From Planctomycetota bacterium (lineage in GTDB: Bacteria > Planctomycetota > Planctomycetia > Gemmatales > Gemmataceae), in assembly GCA_016191165.1 (NCBI GenBank), contig JACPPF010000132.1:42132-106131 (forward strand): a stretch of DNA of 64,000 nucleotides, read 5' to 3'. The first letter of the stretch is position 1, and every line of letters starts with the position of its first letter. Of this stretch, positions 1 to 7,965 are shown in pieces. Made by a program: the position numbers and the translations under genes. Under the pieces are notes generated by a model that saw only the letters and a program-made list of their open reading frames with translations, did no database searches and was not told where the DNA came from.

Positions 1-1
1 G

Positions 2-379
2 CACAACGACGTGGCGGCCCAGACGCAACAGCAAACCTACTATCTCCATCCGGACGGCGCCAAGGGTGCGATGGGCAAGGAGCGCAACTGGCCAGGCGAC
101 AAGTCGATGGTCGATCTCCCCTGGTATGCCATGAGCTTCGTCCTCGACAAACAGCGCTACAGCGCCGTCTATCTCAACCATCCCAAGAATCCGAAAGAAA
201 CCCGCTTCAGCGAACGCGCCTATGGCCGCTTCGGCGGATATTTCCAGCGCGACATTACGCCGGAAGACCCGCTCGTCGTCACCTATCGTTTGTGGCTACA
301 AAACGGCGAGATCACGACGGAGCAGGCACGCGCCTTGCAGACGGCGTTTGCGACGCCGCCGAAAGCGAATGTGAAATAG
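2..379 (+). CDS. DUF6807 (PmoA-like) protein, C-terminal part
   Basis: The reading frame is open to the left edge, so this is the 3' end of a longer gene; the in-frame GTG at 11 is unlikely to be the start. The visible 125 residues contain an exposed-loop pattern LNHPKNP, then YGRFGGYF and a PLVVTYRLW strand near the end. I read this as the tail of the DUF6807 (PmoA family) fold, common in planctomycete exported proteins. No catalytic role is established for the family. It ends 12 bases before the stop of the convergent GNAT gene. Confidence 0.6.
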   Translation, partial: HNDVAAQTQQQTYYLHPDGAKGAMGKERNWPGDKSMVDLPWYAMSFVLDKQRYSAVYLNHPKNPKETRFSERAYGRFGGYFQRDITPEDPLVVTYRLWLQNGEITTEQARALQTAFATPPKANVK

Positions 380-390
380 CGCCCAACCAT

Positions 391-984
391 TCAACCACGG
401 GATTGTTTTTTGATGACGTAGCGCATGATCGGCCGCGTCGCTGATCGCCGCGCGCATTCCTTGAAACCCGTCTTCACGAACGCCGACGCCAGGCCGGTCC
501 ACGCGAAGACAGCGGGCATCTCGTCTTTTTTCGGCTCCACCGGATAGCCTTCGACGACCTGTCCGCCGCGCTCGCGCACGAACTCGATGGCCGCGCGCAA
601 CAGGGCCACGCTCAGGCCCTTCCTCCGGAATTCCTTGCGGACCAGCAAACAAGAGATCGACCAGACCGGCATGTCGTCCAACTTTTTCAGGAGGCGGGAG
701 CGATCGAGCCCGGGATATTCTTCGCGTGGAGCGACGGCGCACCAGCCAACGGGTTCGCCGTCAAGATAGGCGAGGATGCCGGGCGACGTGCCGGCGGTGA
801 TGAGATCGTGCATGGCCGTGCGATTGCCCGCACCCTTGCCGCGCTCGAAGTCCTTGCGGCTCAAACGCCAGAGCATGCACCAGCACCCGCCGCAGGCGCC
901 GCGCGGGCCGAAGAGCATTTCAAAATCGGCCCAGCGCTCGGGTGTCAGCGGGAAGAATTCGGGCTTGACGGGGGACGGCTTCAT
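391..984 (-). CDS. GNAT family N-acetyltransferase
   Basis: About 197 residues. The acetyl-CoA binding region is visible as a conserved beta strand (SISCLLVRKEFRRKGLSVAL), with the R-x-K-G segment of motif A, followed by a helix and the E-G-Y-P strand of motif B. An N-terminal CGGCWCMLW segment is cysteine-rich. GNAT enzymes transfer acetyl from acetyl-CoA to an amine; the substrate cannot be told. I start at the ATG at 984 because the in-frame extension to 1071 would translate through a terminator-like hairpin. No clear Shine-Dalgarno is present. Confidence 0.75.
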   Translation of the reverse strand: MKPSPVKPEFFPLTPERWADFEMLFGPRGACGGCWCMLWRLSRKDFERGKGAGNRTAMHDLITAGTSPGILAYLDGEPVGWCAVAPREEYPGLDRSRLLKKLDDMPVWSISCLLVRKEFRRKGLSVALLRAAIEFVRERGGQVVEGYPVEPKKDEMPAVFAWTGLASAFVKTGFKECARRSATRPIMRYVIKKQSRG

Positions 985-990
985 GACGGC

Positions 991-1022
991 AAAATGAAAA
1001 CGGGCAGGTGAAAGCCTGCCCG
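991..1022 (-). terminator. Rho-independent terminator after the HEAT-repeat gene
   Basis: Arms CGGGCAGG (1001-1008) and CCTGCCCG (1015-1022) pair perfectly around a 6-base loop. Read on the minus strand the stem is followed by TTTTCATTTT. It lies downstream of the gene ending at 1196 but only 6 bases before the GNAT start, so it may also act as a leader attenuator for GNAT. Confidence 0.65.
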
Positions 1023-1073
1023 CGTTTGGTAAGTGACCCCGGCGAATTAACTTCCCGAGATTGTCTTTCACGA

Positions 1074-1132
1074 GCCGCGACCGTCAGGGAGCGGGAAACC
1101 TGTTCTGCCAACCGCTCCCTGACGGTCGCGGC
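1074..1132. repeat. Intergenic inverted repeat, 21-bp perfect arms
   Basis: Arms at 1074-1094 and 1112-1132 are exact reverse complements separated by 17 bases; the core is GACCGTCAGGGAGCGG. It fits the family of long inverted repeats seen throughout the window and sits between the HEAT-repeat gene and its terminator. Confidence 0.85.
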
Positions 1133-1195
1133 GTGTAGGCCGGGAGGTTATTCCGTCGGCCATTTCAAAGCAAACATGGCCGATCGTCTTGCAGA

Positions 1196-2713
1196 TTACT
1201 CGTTGGCCTTGGCGGCGGCGAGAACCTGATGCCAGGCGGCGGCGTTCGGAGCCGCGTCGCGTCCGGTCAACTCGCGCAGGACATAGAGTGCGGCCTTGTG
1301 GTTCTCCGACAGGAAGCCGGCCGGGCGCTGCTGGATGCGTTCCTGTAACGCCGCCAGCTCCTTGCCCTCGACCGTGCGGGTGCGGACGAGGAAGTCGAAT
1401 CGCTGCATGTCCGGCCACGGCGCCGCGTTTTCGACGGGCATCATCACCGAAAAGTCTTGCCGCAGGTAGGTGGTGTCCGCTCGCACCATCGGCTCACCCG
1501 ACGACTGAGCCTGCCCATACGCCTCGCGCGGCGAGGTGGGGAACGGCGTTCCCGGGATCGGAATCACGCCGGGCACTTCCTGGGTTTGTCCCGTCTGGCT
1601 CGGTGGATGACACAACAGGCAGTTGCGGTGATGATTGATCCGCACGACTTCGCGCACCACGCACTCCGAGCGGTTGTCGATCTTTGCCTGCTCCGGGTCG
1701 CCCGGCGCCGGCGCGCTCAGGAAATCGGCGACCTGGGGCAACAGGTCCTTGCGGTCCAGATAGATGATCGCATTGGCCGCCCGCTTGCTGACGACCGCCA
1801 GCGGGTAGCGCAGCCCGTGCATCAACACCTCGTTGGTGACGGCAAGATCTTGATTGCCGTTGCGCTCTTTCAACGCCTTCATCGCCGCCAGGCGCACGTC
1901 GCCCGACGCATCGAACACCGCCGACCGCGCCAGCACGCGCGTCGCTTCGGTGCGCTTGGCCCTGGCCAGTTGTTGAACCAGGCTTGCCCTCATACTCTGG
2001 CGTTCCGGCCCAAGGATCTGGCTAAGCGCCGCGATGCCGGCCTGGGAATCGGTCCCCTGGTTGCCCGTCGAAGTGAAGTAGGTGTTCCAGAACGGCGTGT
2101 GCTCGTTGTGGGCCGACGGCGCCTGGCTGCGCATATCGCTTTCCAACCCGTCGCGCACTGCTTGCACCGAACCCTGGAACGACTGGGCCTGCGTCACGTT
2201 GATCCGGCAGGCGTCGCCCATCACGAAGGGCAGGCCGCGCAATTCAGGCCGCTCGCTCATGCGCGCCAGCAGAAACGCGTCGCGCGCCTTGGGGTCGCGG
2301 GCATTGTCTTGCCGAATGCGGGTGATGAAGTTGCTGATCTCACGCTTGGCGACGCGGGGATTGATGTCTGACGGAAACGGCTTGTCCACGGCCACTTCCT
2401 TGACCCGCGCCAACTCATTGCCTGGCGCCGGTTCCGCGGCACGGTCCTTGCGCACGATCTGGTCATGCGACCATAACCCAAGCGCGGTCATCACCAGCAC
2501 GAAGCTAAACAGGGCCGCCCCGATGACGCCCCCCGTGATGAACCCCGGCGAAAGCAGCAACCGCCGTTTCGCGGGCAGAAACCGAAACGCCGAGCCGTAA
2601 GACGTGACGCCAAACTCGCCCTGGCATTCCGGGCAGCGCACCGTCTTGACTGCCAGCGAGCGATCCTTCTTCGGCAACTGGGCACAAGCGACGCAAAGCG
2701 AATTCCCGGCCAT
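1196..2713 (-). CDS. Zinc-ribbon, membrane-anchored HEAT-repeat protein with CxxCH motif
   Basis: 505 residues from the ATG at 2713; nine more in-frame residues upstream are probably not translated. Two CxxC pairs (C7/C10 and C27/C30) look like a small zinc ribbon. One membrane segment spans about residues 57-81, so the remaining 420 residues probably lie outside the cytoplasm. Alternating helical segments at about 180-320 resemble HEAT-like repeats (DASGDVRLAAMKAL). Near residue 365 is CLLCH, a c-type heme attachment motif. I do not know a characterised protein with this combination. A role in an exported scaffold or redox assembly is inference only. Confidence 0.6.
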   Translation of the reverse strand: MAGNSLCVACAQLPKKDRSLAVKTVRCPECQGEFGVTSYGSAFRFLPAKRRLLLSPGFITGGVIGAALFSFVLVMTALGLWSHDQIVRKDRAAEPAPGNELARVKEVAVDKPFPSDINPRVAKREISNFITRIRQDNARDPKARDAFLLARMSERPELRGLPFVMGDACRINVTQAQSFQGSVQAVRDGLESDMRSQAPSAHNEHTPFWNTYFTSTGNQGTDSQAGIAALSQILGPERQSMRASLVQQLARAKRTEATRVLARSAVFDASGDVRLAAMKALKERNGNQDLAVTNEVLMHGLRYPLAVVSKRAANAIIYLDRKDLLPQVADFLSAPAPGDPEQAKIDNRSECVVREVVRINHHRNCLLCHPPSQTGQTQEVPGVIPIPGTPFPTSPREAYGQAQSSGEPMVRADTTYLRQDFSVMMPVENAAPWPDMQRFDFLVRTRTVEGKELAALQERIQQRPAGFLSENHKAALYVLRELTGRDAAPNAAAWHQVLAAAKANE

Positions 2714-2972
2714 GGAAAACCTCCCGCAAAGAGGAAGCACGAATGAGCCTGTTTACCTTACCAGTATTATGTCCGCAAGTCTATTCGCCGGGCAACAGGA
2801 ATTCTTGATTTTTTCTTGGCGACATACCGCTTCCGAGCCGCAACCGGGGAACCAACACCAATTGTTCACCAGAGGGAACCACCCGCAAGCATTCCCGGCC
2901 ACATGGCATTTCAGAAACGGCAACTTTTCGCAACAATGGCTTCGGCTGAGGTTCGCCGTGAATGTTTCAAAG

Positions 2973-3061
2973 CGGAGAGGGCGGGATTCGAACCCGCGGT
3001 AGGGTGTGACCCCTACAACGGCTTAGCAAGCCGCCGCGATCGGCCACTCTGCCACCTCTCC
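2973..3061 (-). tRNA. tRNA-Ser (anticodon GCU)
   Basis: Read on the minus strand, acceptor arms GGAGAGG and CCTCTCC pair fully with discriminator G. The T arm carries GGTTCGAATCC. A five-pair anticodon stem holds the loop TTGCTAA, giving anticodon GCU, which reads AGC/AGU serine codons. A long variable arm (GTAGGG paired with CCCTAC) confirms a class II tRNA. CCA is not encoded. Flanks 2714-2972 and 3062-3253 show no gene. Confidence 0.95.
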
Positions 3062-3253
3062 GGCATTCGGGGTTTTGCGCCGAGTTAGTTCCAAATTACG
3101 CATTCTCTTGCGTGAGGGCAAGACGAGATCGTTGTTTTCCGGCCCGCGCGGCGCTTTCTCGGTTGACAACCCAGGCCGACGCGCCCAAGATAGACTTATC
3201 CTGCTCTTTTTCTCGTCTCGATTCACCAAAAGCCCTGGTTATGTAGGACTGCC

Positions 3254-6208
3254 ATGCTCCATGTTCGGCTCCCCTTGGTCTTCCTTGCGTTGAATCTCGC
3301 GGTCGGCTTCGGCCACGGGCAAACCCCGGCTGGCGTTGATTTTCAGCGGGACGTTCGGCCTATCCTTTCCAACCGCTGTTTCAAATGTCATGGGCCGGCG
3401 TTGCAGAAACGCGGCGTGCGGCTCGATTCGCGCGATGCGGCGTTGAAACGCTCCAGCATCGTGCCCGGGAAGGTGAGCGCCAGCAAGTTGATTCAGCGAA
3501 TCCTCGCCGACGAGGAGGAGCGAATGCCGCCCAAGGAAGCGGGCGATCGTCTCAAGCCGGCCGAGATTGAATTGCTGAAAAAGTGGATCGCCCAGGGCGC
3601 CGAATACACGCCTCACTGGGCATTCATCAAGCCGAAGCGCCCGGCCGTGCCGAAGGTATCCGACGCGAAGTGGGTGCGGAACCCGATTGACGCGTTCATT
3701 CTTTCCCGCCTGGACCAGGAACGATTGAAGCCGTCGCGGGAGGCGGACCGCGCGACCTTGATCCGCCGGCTGTCGCTGGACCTACTGGGCTTGCTCCCAA
3801 CGCCTCAGGACGTGGACGCGTTCGTCAACGATAAGAACGCGGATGCCTACGAGAACCTCGTTGATCGCTTGCTCGCCTCGCCGCATTATGGCGAACGGCA
3901 GGCGCGCCACTGGCTTGACCTGGCGCGTTATGCTGACTCCAACGGGTACACCATCGACGGCAGGCGCTCGATCTGGCCGTGGCGCGACTGGGTCATCAAC
4001 GCCTTCAACAAGGACATGCCGTTTGATCAGTTCACCATCGAGCAACTCGCCGGCGATATGTTACCAAACGCGACGCGCGAGCAGATCGTCGCCACGGGGT
4101 TTCACCGCAACACCTCGTTCAACGAGGAAGGCGGCACGAACCCGGAACAGTTTCGCGTCGAGCGGACCATCGATCGCACAAATACCACCGGGACCGTCTG
4201 GCTTGGGTTGACCGTCGGCTGCGCCCAGTGCCATACGCACAAGTACGATCCGATTAGCCATAAGGAATATTACCAACTTTACGCTTTCCTCAATTCGATG
4301 GACGAGCCCAAGCTCTCGATGCCGACGCCGGCGCAGGCCGAGCGGATGAAGAGGCTCCAGGCCGACCTGGCGAAGGCGAAGAAGGAATCCACGCCCAAAA
4401 AGGTGACGCCCGAACAGGTGGACCGGTTACTCGCCGATCTGGAAAAGGAAACCAACGGCGGCTGGCGCGTTATCTATCCGAAGACCGTGATGTCCGAGCA
4501 AGGCGCCAAATTCGATGTCCTGGAGGATCGTTCCGTCCTCGTCAGCGGCAAGGGCGGGCTCGACACCTACACCGCCCACGGCGTCGCTCCCGAAACGGGA
4601 ACCATCACCGCCGTGCGCCTGGAGGCACTGACGCATGACAGTCTGCCGATGGCCGGGCCCGGGCGATCCGGCGGGGGCAACTTTGTCTTGAGCCAGTTCA
4701 TCTTCGAGACCGATGGCGTGCCGCACCGGTTCCGCAAGGCGGTCGCCGATTTTTCGCAAAGCGATTACCCGGTCAACGAGGTCGTCAAGAACGACCTCAA
4801 CAAGGGCTGGGGCATCTCCGGCGGCACGGGGCGCGATCACGAGGCGATCTTCCACCTGGACAAGCCCCACCCGGTGCGCGAAGGGCAGGCCTTCGTCTTC
4901 ACGCTGCGGCACAACAAGAAACACCCCGGGTATTCGCTGGGGCGTTTCCGCATCGCCGTCACATTTGCTTCCGAGCGGTTCCTCGCCTTGCCACTGGAGG
5001 CGCAAAAAGTCGTGCTGATTGATCCGAAAAAGCGCAGTCCCAAGGAGATGGTCGCCGCCCGCAAGGCGCTGCTCAAGGCGCCGCCGCCGTCAAAACGGGT
5101 GGTGCAATTGCAAAAGGAAATCAAGGCTCTGGACGCCCAGATTGAATTTACCCTGGTCCTGCGCGAGACAAAACAGCCGCGCGTGACGAAGGTTCAACTC
5201 CGAGGCAACTTTCTCACGCTCGGCGAAACGGTGCAGCCAGGCGTTCTGGAAATCCTCAATCCAATTCCCGTCAAGGGAGCGTCGGCCAATCGCCTCGATT
5301 TCGCGAAATGGCTCGTCTCGGCTGACAACCCGCTCACCGCCCGGGTTTTCATGAATCGCATGTGGCAACAATATTTCGGCAAGGGCCTAGTCGAAACCGA
5401 GAACGACTTCGGCATGCAGGGGGCCTTGCCGACGCATCCGCAGCTCCTGGACTGGTTGGCGTCCGAGTTCGTAGCTCCAACCAGTCCCACGCGCAAGCGC
5501 GGGGAAACCAAAGACCAGACGCTTGCGCGTGGGGCTGGTTGGGGCATGAAGCGCATGCACAAGCTGATTGTCATGAGTGCCGCCTATCGTCAGGCGTCGA
5601 ACCACCGGCGCGACTTGAGCGAATCGGACCCGCAAAACAGGCTGCTCGCCCGGCAGAACCGCATTCGGCTTGACGCCGAGATTATTCGCGATGCCGCCCT
5701 GAGCGCCAGCGGCTTGTTGACGCGCAAGCTCGGCGGACCAGGCGTCTATCCGCCGCAGTCGCCGGAGATTTTTGCCTTCACGCAAAACAAGCACCCCTGG
5801 CCCGAAAGTAGAGGCCCTGACCGATATCGCCGCGGCATGTACACGTTCATCTGGCGGCAAAGCCAGCATCCGCTTTTGACCACGTTTGACGCGCCGGACG
5901 CCCAGGTTCCGTGTACGCGCCGCAACCGCTCCAACACGCCGTTGCAAGCGTTGCACCTGGCCAACGATCCCGTTTTCGTCGAGATTGCCAGGGGGCTGGG
6001 CGACCGCATCCAGAAGGAAGGCCCCGCCGACGATGCAGGTAAATTGACCTATGCCTTCAGGCTCTGCTTCGCGCGCGCGCCCGGCAAACTGGAACAGGAT
6101 CGTCTGCTTGCCTACCTGGCGCAACAGCGGCGGGAAAAAGCCGACCGGGCCTGGATGATGATCGCCCGTGTGCTTCTGAACGTGGACGAATTCGTGACGC
6201 GCGAATGA
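3254..6208 (+). CDS. PSCyt1/DUF1549/DUF1553 (PSD1) exported protein
   Basis: 984 residues. A signal peptide covers about residues 1-22. The planctomycete cytochrome C domain follows, with CFKCH (C42-H46) and the usual RMPP segment. The DUF1549 region covers about 125-350 with a second CxxCH (CAQCH, about 323-327). The DUF1553/PSD1 region covers about 690-950. The family is expanded in planctomycetes and thought to be secreted; its biochemical role is not established. Heme binding is suggested only by motif. A 66-bp inverted repeat interrupts the start of the DUF1553 region in frame, adding roughly 20 residues, so the product is probably still full length. Confidence 0.9.
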   Translation: MLHVRLPLVFLALNLAVGFGHGQTPAGVDFQRDVRPILSNRCFKCHGPALQKRGVRLDSRDAALKRSSIVPGKVSASKLIQRILADEEERMPPKEAGDRLKPAEIELLKKWIAQGAEYTPHWAFIKPKRPAVPKVSDAKWVRNPIDAFILSRLDQERLKPSREADRATLIRRLSLDLLGLLPTPQDVDAFVNDKNADAYENLVDRLLASPHYGERQARHWLDLARYADSNGYTIDGRRSIWPWRDWVINAFNKDMPFDQFTIEQLAGDMLPNATREQIVATGFHRNTSFNEEGGTNPEQFRVERTIDRTNTTGTVWLGLTVGCAQCHTHKYDPISHKEYYQLYAFLNSMDEPKLSMPTPAQAERMKRLQADLAKAKKESTPKKVTPEQVDRLLADLEKETNGGWRVIYPKTVMSEQGAKFDVLEDRSVLVSGKGGLDTYTAHGVAPETGTITAVRLEALTHDSLPMAGPGRSGGGNFVLSQFIFETDGVPHRFRKAVADFSQSDYPVNEVVKNDLNKGWGISGGTGRDHEAIFHLDKPHPVREGQAFVFTLRHNKKHPGYSLGRFRIAVTFASERFLALPLEAQKVVLIDPKKRSPKEMVAARKALLKAPPPSKRVVQLQKEIKALDAQIEFTLVLRETKQPRVTKVQLRGNFLTLGETVQPGVLEILNPIPVKGASANRLDFAKWLVSADNPLTARVFMNRMWQQYFGKGLVETENDFGMQGALPTHPQLLDWLASEFVAPTSPTRKRGETKDQTLARGAGWGMKRMHKLIVMSAAYRQASNHRRDLSESDPQNRLLARQNRIRLDAEIIRDAALSASGLLTRKLGGPGVYPPQSPEIFAFTQNKHPWPESRGPDRYRRGMYTFIWRQSQHPLLTTFDAPDAQVPCTRRNRSNTPLQALHLANDPVFVEIARGLGDRIQKEGPADDAGKLTYAFRLCFARAPGKLEQDRLLAYLAQQRREKADRAWMMIARVLLNVDEFVTRE
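5477..5542. repeat. Inverted repeat inside the PSD1 coding region
   Basis: Arms 5477-5499 and 5520-5542 are 23 bases long with one mismatch. It is translated in frame and contributes a basic insert (APTSPTRKRG...) between SEF and GWGMKRMHK, positions that in related proteins are nearly adjacent. From memory, peptides of this kind recur in Gemmata-group proteins. Confidence 0.8.
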
Positions 6209-6235
6209 GCCTGGGAACGAGGAGAAAGTTCTCCC

Positions 6236-6610
6236 ATGTCAACTTCTACTTTTCTCGCCATCGACACGCGCGCCTTGTCGTGGGAAGAACGTTTCAGCGA
6301 TCAGATCGGCAAGGCGATCTTCCGCAAGGAACTTTTCAGCGACCCCGACACCGGCATGATGGTCCGCCTGGTACGCTACCCCGCCGGCGTCATCAACCCG
6401 AACCACACGCACCCCTGTGGCCACGGCATGTACGTGCTCGAAGGGGAACTGGTGACGCACAAGGGAAGCTTTGGCCCCGGCAGTTTCGTCTGGTTTCCCG
6501 AGGGCGAGGTGATGGAGCACGGCGCAAGCGCCGCGGGCGATGTCGTCGTCGTTTTCATCACGAACAAGCCATTCCGCATCGATTACGTGGAAACAGGCAA
6601 ATCCCTATAA
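6236..6610 (+). CDS. Cupin domain protein (ChrR/DUF4437-like)
   Basis: 124 residues, a single conserved beta-barrel. The metal-binding cupin motif 1 is visible as NHTHPCGHGMYVLEGEL, with candidate ligands H58, H60 and a downstream glutamate; motif 2 follows as PGSFVWFPEGEVMEHG. Small cupins of this type act as metal-dependent enzymes or as sensor domains of anti-sigma factors. With no partner domain, either is possible. It starts 27 bases after the PSD1 stop, with GGAGAAAG upstream of the ATG, and may be co-transcribed. Confidence 0.8.
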   Translation: MSTSTFLAIDTRALSWEERFSDQIGKAIFRKELFSDPDTGMMVRLVRYPAGVINPNHTHPCGHGMYVLEGELVTHKGSFGPGSFVWFPEGEVMEHGASAAGDVVVVFITNKPFRIDYVETGKSL

Positions 6611-6681
6611 TATTCGCATCGAGCCCGTGATCGGCCCAGGTACGGCGTGCCGGTTCTTGGCTTGCTCGAAGCGAGGTAAAA

Positions 6682-7827
6682 GTGTTGCTGTTGTTTGCGC
6701 AGGAACCCCACGGCGGAAATATCTGGTTGGCGCTCGCCGGGCTGGTGAGCCTGCCGGTGCTGATTGGGTTCAACGCCTTCTTTGTCGCGGCCGAGTTCGC
6801 GTTGGTGGCGGTGCGCAAGACGCGCGTCGAGGAGATGGTCACGCGCGGCGTCAAGGGAGCGACGTTCGTGCAGACCGCGATCGACCACCTCGATCGTTCC
6901 ATCGCGGCGACGCAGCTGGGCATCACGCTGAGCAGCATTGCCCTCGGGTTCTTTGCCGAGCAGGCGCTGGCGTCGCTTCTGACCGACGCGTTTGGCCAGA
7001 TGCCCGCGCCGTGGAACTGGATCGCCCGGCACTCTGTGTCGGCAACAATCGCGTTTGCCATCATCACTTTTTTTCATGTCGTCGCGGGCGAACTGATCCC
7101 AAAGTCGCTGGCCTTGATGTCCCCGATGCGCATCGCCATCTGGGTGGCGGGCCCATTGAACCTTTTCTCCTGGGTCACGCGCCCGCTGATTGTCGTCATG
7201 AACGGCGCGGGGCACCTCGTCCTTCGCTGGCTCGGCGCCCGGCCGGCCATGGAGACCCTGGTGCATTCGGTCGAGGAGTTGGCCCTTCTGATCGAAGACA
7301 CGGAAGAAGCCGGCGTGCTTGATCCCGATCAGGCAGCGCTGGTCCAAAACGTCTTCCGCATGTCGAACAAAAAAGTCGCCGACTGCATGGTTCCGCGCGA
7401 CAAGATGGCCGCCTTGGAGCTGATGACGCCGTCGGAGAAGGTCCTCGAAGCGGTGCGCGAGGGCGCCCATACGCGCATGCCGGTCTACGATCGCGAACTC
7501 GACAACGTGGTCGGCATCGTCAACACCAAGAACCTGTTCTACCTCTTCAGCCTGCACGGCGTCGTCGTGCTCGAAGATGCCATTTACCCCGCTCTGTTCC
7601 TGAAGCCCGACGAAGTGATTGCAAACGCCTTGCGCCTTTTCCGCAAGGCGAAGCGCCCGATGGCCCTGGTGCGTGACGACGAGGGAAAGATTCATGGCCT
7701 GGTCACGCTGGAAGACATTCTTGAGGAGATCATTGGCGATATCGAGGACGAGCACGATCAACCGGTCCCGCGCGTGCCGCGCTCGCGCTTGCGCAGCCTG
7801 AGCCAGGCCCGCGCGAACAAGAAATAA
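6682..7827 (+). CDS. CNNM/HlyC-CorC family membrane protein with CBS pair
   Basis: 381 residues. The GTG start is chosen because GAGGT lies 5 bases upstream. A DUF21/CNNM transmembrane domain occupies about residues 1-190, starting with the typical FFVAAEFALVAVRKTRVE. Two CBS domains follow at about 215-350 (MVPRDKM and LVTLEDILEEIIGDIEDE). CNNM proteins are linked to magnesium and other divalent cation efflux. The C-terminal CorC/HlyC domain usual in this family is missing: the protein stops about 30 residues after the second CBS motif. Confidence 0.85.
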   Translation: MLLLFAQEPHGGNIWLALAGLVSLPVLIGFNAFFVAAEFALVAVRKTRVEEMVTRGVKGATFVQTAIDHLDRSIAATQLGITLSSIALGFFAEQALASLLTDAFGQMPAPWNWIARHSVSATIAFAIITFFHVVAGELIPKSLALMSPMRIAIWVAGPLNLFSWVTRPLIVVMNGAGHLVLRWLGARPAMETLVHSVEELALLIEDTEEAGVLDPDQAALVQNVFRMSNKKVADCMVPRDKMAALELMTPSEKVLEAVREGAHTRMPVYDRELDNVVGIVNTKNLFYLFSLHGVVVLEDAIYPALFLKPDEVIANALRLFRKAKRPMALVRDDEGKIHGLVTLEDILEEIIGDIEDEHDQPVPRVPRSRLRSLSQARANKK

Positions 7828-7906
7828 GCCGAACCTGACCGTCAGCGCAGGGCCGAAGAAATGCCGCGTGTGCCCTTGGCTGGCGCTCAGGCTCGGAGGG
7901 ACAAAA

Positions 7907-7939
7907 CGAAACGGAGCGCTGAAAAAGCGCTCCGTTTCG
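7907..7939 (-). terminator. Hairpin terminator between convergent genes
   Basis: Arms 7907-7920 and 7926-7939 form a perfect 14-bp stem with loop GAAAA. On the minus strand it is followed by TTTTGT; on the plus strand by a weaker CGTTTCATT. It probably ends transcription from both the CNNM gene and the secretin gene. Confidence 0.75.
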
Positions 7940-7965
7940 CGTTTCATTCTAACCTCAGCCGTGCC

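Noticed and set aside
3163..3196. Promoter with TTGACA upstream of the PSD1 gene
   Set aside because: TTGACA is present at 3163-3168, but no acceptable -10 box lies at 16-18 bases.
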